Positions 52,359-63,137 of a DNA stretch of 64,000 nt are shown here, one piece after another. The stretch covers positions 310,001 through 374,000 of the forward strand of contig JANHCV010000004.1 in the NCBI GenBank assembly GCA_025594325.1, given 5' to 3'. Both the position numbers and the translations under genes were made by a program. Below the pieces are notes generated by a model that saw only the letters and a program-made list of their open reading frames with translations, was not told the DNA's origin and made no database searches. Origin of the DNA: Blastocladiella emersonii ATCC 22665 (Eukaryota; Blastocladiomycota; Blastocladiomycetes; Blastocladiales; Blastocladiaceae). Positions within the stretch are counted from its first letter, which is position 1. Each line of letters opens with the position of its first letter.

Positions 52359-53060
52359 CTACAGCTTGGCCTTGCCCTTGCGCTGCTCGTACATGCGGAG
52401 GTACGAGAGCGTCTTCTCGACGCCGCCGGCCTTACGGAACACCTCCTCGAGCGCCATGGCCACGACCAGGTCGCCCGCCACGCGCACCTTGCCGCTCGAG
52501 ATCGCCTTGTACGTGTTGAGCCCGCCCGAGAAGAAGTTGAACAGGTCGCGCTGGTCAATGTCGATGAGCACCACGGGGAGCTTGCCCGGCTGTCCCGACG
52601 CCACCTTGCTACCGGACGCGTCACCGCTGCCCGGGCTCCCACCGCCAGACGCCGGGTTGGCAGCCGACGACAGCGAGAGCGGGTTGGTGGCGAGCAGACC
52701 GAGCTCGGCCGAGACCGCGGCGGCGGTGGCGGCCGCGACGCTGCCCTCGGCGATCCCGCCGTCGTGCGCGCGGTGCGGCAGCGGCAGCTGCGGCATGACC
52801 GTCGACACGAGCGGCGCGTGCTCCTGGCCGCGGAACAGCAGGTACCACTCGCCCTTGCGCACCCCGCGCCGCGTCACCTTGACGCAGAACAGCGCCGTCA
52901 GGTTGCCGACCAGCCGCGGGTTCGCCGCCAGCTCGCGCTCGAGCTCCGTGAACAGCGTCGTCGCCAGCGACAGGTCGCCGTTGCTCGACGAGGCGGAAGT
53001 GGGCGACGGGCCAGTGCGCCGGGCCGACTTGGTCGGGAGGTTGCTGCCGTGGGCCGACAT
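52359..53060 (-). CDS. SCP2 sterol-carrier domain protein
   Basis: 233 residues, one exon. The N-terminus is Ser-rich. The first half of the SCP2 fold reads LTALFCVKVTRRGVRKGEWY. The second half carries VVLIDIDQRDLFNFFSGGLN and GKVRVAGDLVVAMALEEVFR, the typical SCP2 'one-helix' region where lipid fits. A 70-residue Ala/Gly-rich insertion splits the domain. SCP2 proteins bind sterols and fatty acyl-CoAs. The C-terminus is KAKL, not a clear peroxisomal targeting signal (the variant would need -KL with a small residue before it, and here it is AKL). AKL is a known peroxisomal PTS1 variant, so peroxisomal import is possible. Confidence 0.82.
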   Translation of the reverse strand: MSAHGSNLPTKSARRTGPSPTSASSSNGDLSLATTLFTELERELAANPRLVGNLTALFCVKVTRRGVRKGEWYLLFRGQEHAPLVSTVMPQLPLPHRAHDGGIAEGSVAAATAAAVSAELGLLATNPLSLSSAANPASGGGSPGSGDASGSKVASGQPGKLPVVLIDIDQRDLFNFFSGGLNTYKAISSGKVRVAGDLVVAMALEEVFRKAGGVEKTLSYLRMYEQRKGKAKL

Positions 53061-53324
53061 GGTGCGTGTGTGCGTGTGCGTGCTACGTGGGGAGTGCGAT
53101 GCGTTGCAGCGACCGGTGCGATTCGATGCCGAGAGGGAGAGGGGGCGGAGGCGACGGCGAACTCGAAGTGGCGGCGCGCGCTCGCCGCTTTCACGCGTCC
53201 CCCAACGCGTCCCACCTCACGTGCGACCGCTCTCGACCGCGCTTCCCTCTCCAGCAGCAGCGAGTGCAAGAATGGAGAAAATGTACAAATGGGGCATCAT
53301 CATCATCATCACGGACACGATCGT

Positions 53325-54173
53325 TTACAATGGCCGCTTGGCGCCGCTCGGCGGCATATCGGCCGGCGGCACGTCGTACCCGGGCGGCGCCTCGTTGATC
53401 TCGGGCACGGGCGGGGCCGACGCCGGTGCCGTCGCCGGCGCAGCACTGGGCCGCGGGCGACCCGAGCTCGACCCCTCGGCCGCGCCGGGGTACATGGGCA
53501 GCGGCTCGTCGCGGACCACGACCATGGGCGGCGCCAGCGCCACGTCGGGCAGCTCGCGCTGCATGATGGTCGCCAGCTGCGAGTACATTTCGAACGCCGC
53601 GCCCTTGTCGAAGAAGAACTTGGCCGTGCCCGTCAGCGTCAGGCCACCGCCAGGGACCTACACACAACGAGCGGGTCAGCGGATGTGCGGTGCGAGCGAG
53701 CGGCGGTGCGCGACCGTACCGGCGTCACCTCCATCTCGACGTTGTTGGCGCCGAACCACGGCTGGTTGAGCTTGGGCCGCTGGATGTTGCGCAGCGGGAC
53801 GCTGAGCGAGTGGAACGAGTTGTTGGTCCCCGCCGCGTCGCCGCCCGCAGGCGTGCTGCTGCTACTGCTCGCGCCGTTGCGCGCGGCCGCCGACTCGAGG
53901 AACGACGACGCAAAGTAGACGATGCGGTGCGACGTCAGGAGGAGGTGCCCGCGCTTGATGAAGTAGCTCGCGCTACACATCATGCGGGAGCGGTCGGTCA
54001 GCGCTCGCGCGCTCATCCCATCAAGGATGCGACGTGACGTACCCTGAGCCCGGGTACCCGTTGCCCGACTCGTACTCGAGGCGCACGTCCTCGAACGTCG
54101 TGAACACCTTCTCGTTGGGCAGCGGCAGCAGCCGGCCCGTCTCGGGCGTCAGGACCGCCCAGTTCAGCGCCAT
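53325..54173 (-). CDS. WBP2-like GRAM-domain protein
   Basis: Three exons: 54,173-54,043, 53,972-53,720 and 53,657-53,325. Introns are 70 and 62 nt and phases agree; total 238 residues. It opens MALNWAVLTPETGRLLPLP. The GRAM domain has YFIKRGHLLLTSHRIVYFAS, then SLSVPLRNIQRPKLNQPWFG, VEMEVTPVPGGGLTLTGTAK and FFFDKGAAFEMYSQL. This is the WBP2/WBP2NL layout. The tail has a PGYDVPPAD stretch like the PPxY/PGY motifs of the family. WBP2 proteins link membranes or hormone-receptor signalling to WW-domain partners in animals; the fungal role is unknown. Confidence 0.85.
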
Positions 54174-54179
54174 GGTGGT

Positions 54180-54739
54180 TGATTGCGTGGGGTTGATGCG
54201 TGCGAGTTGCAGAGGGTTACGTTGCGAGATGCATCAAGCGTCGATGGGGAGCGAGCGTGCGGCGACCGCGGCGACTGAGAGAAGGTCGGGCACCGCGCAC
54301 CGCGTGGCGCAAGCTTCCAGAACGTCACATGTTTTCGGAACGCGTCTCGCACCCCATGTCTCGCATCTCGTAGCTTGGCTGCAGTCGTTTCTCGCAGTAC
54401 AGTCTGCTTTCGAGGCCCACGGCTCAATTCCCAGCAGATCCTGCTTACGTAGGAACACAAAGCCAGCACAAGTCCAAGGTGACCTTACAAGGCAGCCGCC
54501 GCCGTCCAGCTGCGAGCCTCTTTGAGGTTGGGACAACGCCGCTTCGCGGTCGATTACCAACAACATGTCGCGTTGGGAGGCGACTACTCTGCGTTCGTCC
54601 TTCCAAACCCGCTTATGCTAAACCCTCACCACAACGTCTCGATCCATGTCACTGAAGCGGGACGGTGAGCGTTGCACTAAACTGTATTTCAACTCAACGT
54701 CTTTGCAACTTCTACGGCCCTTGAATGACCAACGGGGCC
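54180..54739. other. intergenic, no gene seen
   Basis: 560 bp upstream of the WBP2-like gene without a convincing coding frame on either strand. It lies between the GRAM gene and a short minus-strand fragment. Confidence 0.4.
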
Positions 54740-54925
54740 TCAAGCAACGTTCACGTCCACGGCGACCTTTTTGTCGGGAGGAGTCGCGATGATCATGTCC
54801 GCGAACAGCCGTTCAAACTGTTTCAACCCGAGCATCCGGAACAGTTTCAGGGACACAGGCTCGACAGAGTCACGCGTGGACAGTTGAATCAGGGGTTCTT
54901 GGTTGAATAGCCGATTCGGACTCAC
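54740..54925 (-). pseudogene. short coding fragment, unknown
   Basis: About 60 residues of good coding character: NRLFNQEPLIQLSTRDSVEP and SLKLFRMLGLKQFERLFADM, ending VAVDVNVA and a stop at 54,740. Upstream the frame loses its protein-like character at about 54,925. The helicase gene begins 200 bp further on in the opposite direction, so a full gene has no room unless exons are cryptic. It looks like the 3' end of a lost or duplicated gene. Confidence 0.4.
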
Positions 54926-55121
54926 AACTCGCCGTCCCTGCCCACATGGCAGATCGGCGGACAGCTTCTCCCCTGGTAGTCCTCCGCTGTGCTCACCGGC
55001 GCTCCGTAGCGTACTGCTCGCTCGACGATACTGCGCGCTCGCCTCGACGCTCCTCCGACGCGCACGCTCCTCCGCAACTGGCTCAGCATCACCTCGCGGA
55101 TCAGCACCCGTGCTCAACGTC

Positions 55122-58100
55122 ATGAAGTCCGCGGCCAAGCCCGCGTCGCCGCAAGCAGCCGCTCGGCTCAGCAACGGCAACCCCGGCGGCTCCCAGCAGC
55201 CCAACGCTGCCAAGAAGAAGAAGGCCGCCGCTAGTCCTGGTACCGCGAGCAACGACGCCAAGTCCAAGGTTAAGAGTACGTCTCAGCAGCCTAGCCTTAA
55301 GGCAACGAAGCGGGATACTGACAAACGACTGTGTCCACGAACAGTCTGCCCGATGTACAGCCGCACTGGCTGGTGCAAGTTCGGCAAGGGGTGCAAGTTC
55401 TCGCACGACGTGGTCGTGTCCAAGGCGAGTTCTTCGGCCAAGGCGGCGAAGCGTACGTTTCGAGCTCGCCATGCAGTCCCTGCGAAGACAGCATGCTCAT
55501 TTTCCGATCGTGCGTGCTTCGTAGGGGTGCCATCGAACGGCAAGGCCAAGGCCAAGGAGTCGGCCAGCTCGCTCAAGAACATGAACGACCTCGCCAAGGC
55601 GGTGCGCAGCGTCATGGACTCGCCGACCGCGGCCGACGAGCCTCACAAGCTCTACGTCGTGCCCCGCCCCGTCGCCGCCACCTCGCTCGTCGCCGACCCT
55701 GCCATCCGGCGCCCGGCAACGAGCACCAGCATCGACATGCCCTCGGCCGCCAAGGTCCTGGCCGAAATCCTGCGCCAGCTCGAGTCCAACCCGCCCGCCT
55801 TCCTCCTCGCCCTCAAGGAGAAGTGCCCCGCGCTGACCGCCCTCCGCGATCTCGCGCAGTACGCCAAGTACTCAGCCACGCTCGGCAACCCGTCGTTCCA
55901 GACGGTTCTCCTCCCTCTCCTCTACATCCTGTCGCACCCGTCGCTCGAGACCTCGACACTGGACGGCAAGGTCGCGCTCGTCCGCGACGCCGTGGCCGAC
56001 TCGACGTCCAACCTCATCCGCCAGTTCCTCGACTGCACGCGCGCGGCGCTCGTGACGCGGTCGCTCGTCGATCCCCTCGCGCTGGCCAAGGTCAAGTCTG
56101 GCCCGAAGAAGGTCCAGCCCACGTTCCAGCCGCTCTCGTTCGCGCAGGCGCTCGCGCCCATGCTCAAGTACCTCGCGCAGCTCGCTGCACGCGACTCGAC
56201 GCAGGCCGGGCTCGACCGCGTCCGCCACGCGCTCGTGGAGATCGAGATGCTCGTCAACGTGTGGCAGCCGCTCGTTGGCGTCAAGGGCGACGACGCGTTT
56301 GCCGCCGTCGAGACCCCGCGCGCCGTCCAGCTTGTCCGCGAGCTGCTCGCCAAGGCCAAGCGCCCGCTCTGCGACGCCGTGCCGCTCGCCACGCAGGTCA
56401 AGGCCCAGCTTAACTTCAACAAGAAGCAGGCGGCGGCGTTCGCCGCGGCTGCTGCGTCCGCCCCGCCCGTCGCCGGTGCTCGCCCGAACGACCACGCCGA
56501 CCACCGCCTCATCTCGATCGTCCCGACCATGGCCGAGATCCAGTCCGACGTGCCGCCGACTCTGCCGGGCAACTTCCAGTTCGACACGACCAAGCACTGG
56601 CTCGCGCCTGGCCCGCAGCGCCTGCTCGATACGCCGTTCCGCCTGTACCGCAACGACATGATGTCCATCATCGGCGGCAGCGTGCGGCTGTTCGTCGATT
56701 TCCTCAACCGCGGCGGGTCCGTGCAGCGCAGCGGCCGTTTCGAGCGCAAGGACGGGCCGCTGTCGGCGGACCTCATGGTCTACACCAAGATCGAGCTCGG
56801 CAGCTTCGCCGTCGACAAGCACGCCGGCATCCTGCTCAACGTCGGGTTCGAGCGGCCCAAGTCGATCCCCTTCAACGACTTCAAGAACGGGTGCCTGCAG
56901 TGGGGCAACCTCGTGTGCGTCTTCTACCCCGAGTCGCCGACGGGCTCGTACACGGCCGAGTTCATGCTGATCGCGGACCGCGACAAGGTGCACAAGAACA
57001 CGGTCGGGCTCTCGTTCCTCAACTACGACGGCGCGACGCCGCGCCACCCGCTGCTCCGCTCGGGCCGGTCGCACGCGTACCCAACCCGCGCCGCGCGACC
57101 CATCTACCTCGCCGAGTTCCGCGGGTTCCTGTTCGAGGCGTACCGCCCCGTCCTTAAGGCGCTGCAGGACGCGTCGCCGTGGACCATCCCGCTCGCCAAC
57201 GTGGTCTGCCCGCCCGCCCCGCCCATGGCGAGCGACAAGGCGACCCAGGTCCCGCGCTACGCGCGCGGCAACGGGTTCGCGTTCGACCTCTCGTTCCTCA
57301 CCATCAACCCGGGCTCGGCCTCGATCAAGTTCACGCCCACGTCTTCGGCCTCGCTCAAAAACACCATGGCGCTGCTCGCCAAGCACTCGGAGCTCGACCC
57401 GTCGCAGGCCTCGGCGCTTCTCCAGGCGCTGTCAACGGACGTGTCCTGCATCCAAGGCGCGCCCGGGTGCGGAAAGAGTCGCGTCGGCGTCTCTATTGCG
57501 CGCGCCATCATCAAGGCCGTCGAGAGCGGCCAGACCGACAAGGGCTTCTCGATCCTCATCATGTGCCACACCAACCACGCGCTCGACCAGTTCCTGCTCG
57601 GGCTCGTCAAGGCCGGGTTCAAGAACCTGGTCCGCATCGGCGGCCGCTGCGGCGAGGAGCTCGAAGCGTTCCGCCCCAACGTGCGCAAGGGCGGTGTCGG
57701 CCTCGGCGGCCAGTTCAAGGCCGTGTATACGGCGCTCGAGAAGAACGCGGCAAGTGTCGCTGCGGCCCTCGAGCGGTCGCGCCGCGACGACATGAGCATG
57801 CTCCGCGCCGCCCTGCAGTCGCTCCTGCCGCAGCTGTGGACCTCGATCCGCAGCCGCCAGTACCGCGGCGGCGACTCGCTCTCCGTGTGGCTCCACGGCC
57901 GCGATCTCGGCCCGCACGGCATGCAGCACGTCGTCCCGTTCTCCCAGCGCGCGTCGCACCTGCGCCAGGCCCCGAAGTTCGACGCCAGCGACCTCAACGA
58001 CCAGCTCATCGAGTTCGCCGGGCGTGCTGTTCGCTCGGCGGCCCAGCAGGGTGAGGGCAACGGCGCCACCACGGCGAGCCCCGCGGCGGCAGCCGCGACC

Positions 58101-61100
58101 ACGACCACGACCACGACGGGTTCCTCGACCGCGGCGCGCGACCTCGACGTGCTGCTCCGGTGCACCGACGCGTGGTCCGTGACCAAGCGCGAGCGCGGCA
58201 TCATCGCGGATCACCTCCTGTTCGACGCTGAGTTTGACGCTCCGCGCGACTCGAACCTGGAATCGCAGCTCGCCAACTGCGTCGCCAACTTCGCGGAGCT
58301 CAAGCAGCTCCGGCAGCAGCGCGAGGTCAACGCGATCCGCGGGTACACGGTGATCGGCATGACGACGACGGGCGCTGCGGCGCGGCAGCACCTGCTGCGC
58401 GGTCTCTCGCCGGCCGTCATCATCTGCGAGGAGGCGGGCGAGATCCTCGAGGCGCACACGCTCGCCGCCATGCACCCGAACCTGCAGCACCTGATCCTGA
58501 TCGGCGACCACAAGCAGCTGCGGCCCAAGATCAACAACTACGAACTGTCGGTGCAGAGCCACGTCGGCCGCGAGTACCGCCTCGACATCTCCATGTTCGA
58601 GCGGCTGATCGTCCCCGAGCGCGACGATCTGGTCCCTACACTCGGCCACGCGCAGCTGCGGCACCAGCGCCGCATGAAGCCGCTCATCTCGCAGTTCATC
58701 CGCCGCGGCGGCATCTACCCGGAGCTCATGGACGGCGCCAACACGCTCGGCCGCCCGCCGGTCCGCGGCATGACCAAGGACGTGTACCTCATGACGCACG
58801 ACCAGCCGCAGCTCGCCGCCTCGAGCGGGCTCTCGTCGGGCTCACACTCGAACCAGTTTGAGGCCGAGATGACGGTCGCGCTCGTCGACCACCTCCTGCG
58901 CCAGGGGTACACCGAGAACCAAATCGTCGTCATCACCCCGTACATTGGCCAGCTCTCGCTCATCAACAAGACCATGGACAAGTGGCGCCTCAAGGCCGTG
59001 GTCGACGAGCGCGACGCGCAGCAGCTCGTCGGGCGCCGTACGAGCGACGAGGGCGACGAGGGCGACGAGAACGACGGCGACGCGGCCGCGCGCGCGGCGC
59101 CGTCCAAGTTCGCCAAGGCGACGATCCGCGTCGCGACCGTCGACGCGTACCAGGGCGAGGAGGCCGACATCATCGTCATCTCGCTGGTCCGCTCGTCCCT
59201 CGCCAACGGGTCGGACCGCGGCATCGGGTTCCTGAGCGTCGCCAACCGCGTCAACGTCATGCTGTCGCGCGCCAAGCTCGGCATGTACCTGGTCGGCAAC
59301 GCGGCGCTGCTCGAGGCCAAGTCGGACCTGTGGGCGACGCTCTTCGGCGTCATGCGCGAGCAGGACCTGATCGGCCCCGCCTTCGAGATCGGCTGCCAGA
59401 ACCACCCCGAGACGCGCCACCTGATTGACGACCCAGCGGGCTTCCGCCAGCACGCGCCCGAGGGCGGGTGCACCATCCCGTGCGAGGCCACGCTCAAGTG
59501 CGGCCACAACTGCCGCCGGCTTTGCCACGGCGACGACCGCGACCACGCGGCGGCCGTCTGCCGGGTCCCGGTCGCCCGCGTCGCGCTCCCGGGCTGCGGC
59601 CACGCGTACGCGCCCGTGTGCTTCGAGCTCGCCCAGCTCGACTCGATCGAGTGTGCCACCATCGTCGAGCACACGCGCAGCTGCGGGCACTCGATCTTGC
59701 TCCCGTGCCACCGGGTCGCCAGCGGCAACGTGCCCAAGTGCACCGTCCGCGTTGATCGGACGCGCCAGTGCGGCCACGCGGTCACGGTGCTGTATTTCAA
59801 GGACGCGGACGAGGACTCGTGCCGCGTCAAGATGGACGCCGTCGCGCACCCTCGCTGCGGCCACACGATTGAGCCCAAATGCTTCCAGCTCGCCGACCTC
59901 GCCGGCGTGGCCTGCACCGTCGCCGTCAAGAAGGAGCGGTCGTGCGGCCACTCGCTCTCGGCCGCGTGCCACCAGGACGCCGACCAGATCCCGTGCACTT
60001 GGACGTGCTCGGCCATGCTCGCGTGCTCGCACGCGTGCAGTTTGGGCTCGTCCAAGGCGTCCGAGACCGACTGCGACCGCCACCGCCGCGACGCGCCCTC
60101 GGCGAGCTCCACGGCCAGCCCGACCGCTTCCTCGTCGTGCCCGCCCTGTACCAAGCCCGCCATGCCGTCGTGCGACCATGCACGGCCGTCGGGCAAGTGC
60201 GGCGAGCCGTCCGCGCCCTGTATGGCCCGCTGCTTGTGGACCGCGTGCTCCCACGGCGCGAGCGCGTGTGATATGCCCTGCGGCGCGCCCTGCACTCGTC
60301 TCCCGTGCGATTCGCGGTGCGAGAAGCTCCTCAGCTGCGGCCATCGGTGCCCGTCGATCTGCGGCGAAAAGTGCCCCGACTCGGCCTTCTGCCGCGAGTG
60401 CGCCTCGGCCAAGATCCGCGCGCAGCCCGTCGATCCCGCCGGCGGCGACGTGCAGTACGACGCGCTCGATCTCGACGCTCGCCCCATCGTCGTGCTCAAG
60501 TGCCGCCACGTCGTGCCCGTGGACCTTCTTGACGCTCACGTCGGCCTCGCCAAGTACTACGCGCGCGGCGGCGCTAAGTGGTCGAGTATTCGCCCGGTAC
60601 GGCCGCATTTTCAAGGCCACGCGCATCGAGCAGTACGACGAGGTGCAGCTCAATAAGCTCGCCGCGCTGTTCGACTCGATCGGCGACCCGCAGTTGGCCG
60701 GCAACCCCAAGGCCAAGCCCGCCTCATCGCTGGCGCTCAAGCTGGACGAGCTCACCAAACTGGACTCGGCCATCGCGGGTTTCGAGCAGCTGCCGGCGCG
60801 CCGTCTCCACCTCGAGGCCGTGCGCGACTTCGCTGTTCGCAACAAGCGCAACGAGCCCGCTGACTTGTGGTTCTCGTGCGAGTATGAGATGCAGTACGCC
60901 ACGGCCATCCTCAAGCGCGGGACCATCTGCGCCAGCTTGTTTGCGCTCGCCGGCGTTGAGGATCCCGTCAGCGCCGAGTTTTACTTTGACGACGCGTGCG
61001 ACGCGTTCGTGCGCGCTGGCAAGCGCGCATCGACGTTCCTAATGAAGTCGGTCGTGCACGATTCCACCGCGGCGTGGATCGAGCTGTTCGTCGACTACAT

Positions 61101-61308
61101 CGGGTTCCACAACCGCATGCTCAAGGGCGGCAAGGGCGCCGCCTCGAGCGCGCAGCTGTCGCGTCGCGAGCTCAGCAGCATGCTCGTCTCAGCCTCGGAG
61201 CATCTCGCCGGCTTCTCATGCGAAAAGGAGCTGCAAACCCAACATCTCGAATCTACTCAACGCATCCATGCGCGTATCGTACAGCTCAGGCGCGAGGTCG
61301 GTTTGTAG
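55122..61308 (+). CDS. CCCH / SF1 helicase / NFX1-type zinc finger protein (ZNFX1-like)
   Basis: About 2,000 residues. Two GT-AG introns, 55,276-55,344 and 55,453-55,524, follow the chosen ATG. Exon 2 encodes the CCCH finger ICPMYSRTGWCKFGKGCKFS plus H. A helical region follows, then an SF1 (Upf1-like) helicase: GAPGCGKSR (Walker A, about 731), IICEEAGE (motif II, DEAA replaced by EEAG), GDHKQL, VITPYIGQL, VDAYQGEEAD and NRVNVMLSRA. Residues about 1,375-1,720 are NFX1-type fingers with repeated CGH/C-x-H units (CGHNCRRLCHGD, CGHAYAPVCF, CGHSILLPCH). In the ZNFX1 family these proteins act with RNA in small-RNA and antiviral pathways. At about 60,554-60,590 the frame shifts by one base: the fingers end in KYYARGG while YGRIFKATRIEQYDEV and a helical tail continue in another frame to 61,308. 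Confidence 0.85.
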
Positions 61309-63137
61309 CCGACCCGCCTGACTTCATCCTGCTGAACCTTCCTCGCTCAATTGTTTCCTTCACATTCCCCCGCCGTTAACAGTAGCTGTTTGTTGATCAA
61401 AACGCTATCTCCCGCCATGGAGTTTCGTGCAAGAGTCCGTCCCGCGATGAGCACTCGTTTGCCGAGTTCGCTCGAGCGAGGCGCAGGGCCGCAACGTAGC
61501 CAAGTTCTTGAGCAGGATTCACGCCTTCTGCGGTAAGCGTTACGGCCGAAACGTCGCGCGCGAGCGTCTCGTGCAAGACGAAACGCGAGCTCGTTAAGCC
61601 ACGAACGGGAGAAGGTCAAGGACTGGGTCAGGCAGCAGGACGAACCGCCGGAGCGTTGCGAGAAGCACAAGTGTCTGCGCAGCAAGTTAAGGATGGACCG
61701 CGGCTCGGGCGCGATAGCGAAGTCGACGTGGAACTCGGCTAAGGCGACTGAGAACCTGATCCGCGCTTCAAGGAGTTGCTGGAGCGTTCGAGCCGCTCAA
61801 CAAGGACGTCAAGGGCGGGCAGGCGAGAGCTTCTCGACGCGCTTAATGCACCTGTCGATGGACGGACATGGCGCTAAAAGCGGCCCGAGGCCACGCGCAC
61901 CGTGTACGGCGTGCAATCACGACAGACTTGCCGAGCGACGGGTTCGATATCGCCTGCGAGCCCGCAAACGTTGCCGTGACCGAAGATCAAGGCGTGACCG
62001 CAGCCGCCCGGCCCGTTCAGCGGCGGAAGGGCAAGACCTGGACGGTGGGATCTCACTCGGTGCGAGCCGACCGCCGCACCGAAGACGCGAAGCGTGAGAC
62101 TCGACAAGGCGGGCCGAGTGCGGAGGCCTCGTCGGAGGTGCAGCAAGATGGCGGACTCGAAAGACCGCGCGGGCATACAGCAAGAAGGCGCCGCACCCAT
62201 TCGGACGGCGGAGCTCTCTCAGAGATACATGAGCGGTTGCCGAGACGGTTGCATCAGCTTAGCATGGGTGCGTTCTGTCTCTCATGGCTCGGCGTCGTCG
62301 TCGACAGAGGGAGAGGAGCGCCACCGCGGCGGCGACAGACTGACCGGCCGCCCGACCGACCTCAACCACCACCACTCACACGCCCGCTTCGACGAGAACG
62401 GCCCCATCAACCTTGTAGCCCTCGGTCGTCCTTGACGAGAGTCGCCGTCGCATCACCAAGGCTGCGATTAGCTGGCGGCGGACCGGTGAACGCGACTCTG
62501 CGAGGTCGACGACGACGGGCTCCTCGCCGGGTCCCTGCACGACGAGCGAGCCACCTCCAGGACGGCGCATGCAGGACGTGACGCGATTCCCAAGCGGACT
62601 TGCGCGCGCGCGCGCGCGGGACGGCGGCCGCGGTGAGGGGGGGGGGGGCATCCCACGCGACCAGCCGACGCCGAGCCCCGCGAACTCGCGCGCGCACATC
62701 AGTTGTTCGCCAGGGTCATGCGGACAGGTCACAGCGGTGCGAGAGCCTTCCGCTGCTTCCGTGATCGGAAAGGGAAGGTTGTTCTCGGCGGCCCCGCGGT
62801 GCGTGCGCGCGCTCAGGCGACCGTCCGCGCGCACGCGAATCCGCGCGGCCCCGGAGGCCGTGACCTCTCCACATCACCTCTTCTGCTGATCCGATGGCGT
62901 GCGCGTGTGGAGGACTCGGTCAGCCGGCATCCGCGCGCCTCGTCATGCGGCAGGGGTCAGCGACGGCGACGGCAGGGTCGCAAGGGATCGCGCGACTCTT
63001 TGCTCGCCGACCTCGACCTCCGACCCCTGCACGACACGGCGGAACCGATAAGTACCGGCCGGTCCCCCGCTCTCTCTCTCAAGAGTTACAGCAGCAGCAC
63101 ACGCAACCGCTAGAACGCTAAAAGTCCATCGACCAAC
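61309..63137. other. no gene confirmed; GC-alternating and poly-G tracts
   Basis: 1.8 kb with short overlapping frames. One plus-strand stretch near 61,610-61,700 (VKDWVRQQDEPPERCEKHKC) looks protein-like but is isolated. At 62,602-62,618 there is an alternating GC tract (GC x8) followed at 62,637-62,648 by 12 consecutive G. Both can adopt non-B DNA. The region upstream of the subtilase start (62,980-63,137) would hold its promoter. Confidence 0.5.

Noticed and set aside
57432-58799. 455-codon minus-strand frame opposite the helicase
   Set aside because: Mirrors the helicase codons; no recognised motif.
60554-60578. 25-nt GT-AG intron restoring the helicase frame
   Set aside because: It fits phase, but all other introns here are 60-90 nt and 25 nt is below normal spliceosome limits in fungi. 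Kept only as one option in the finding.
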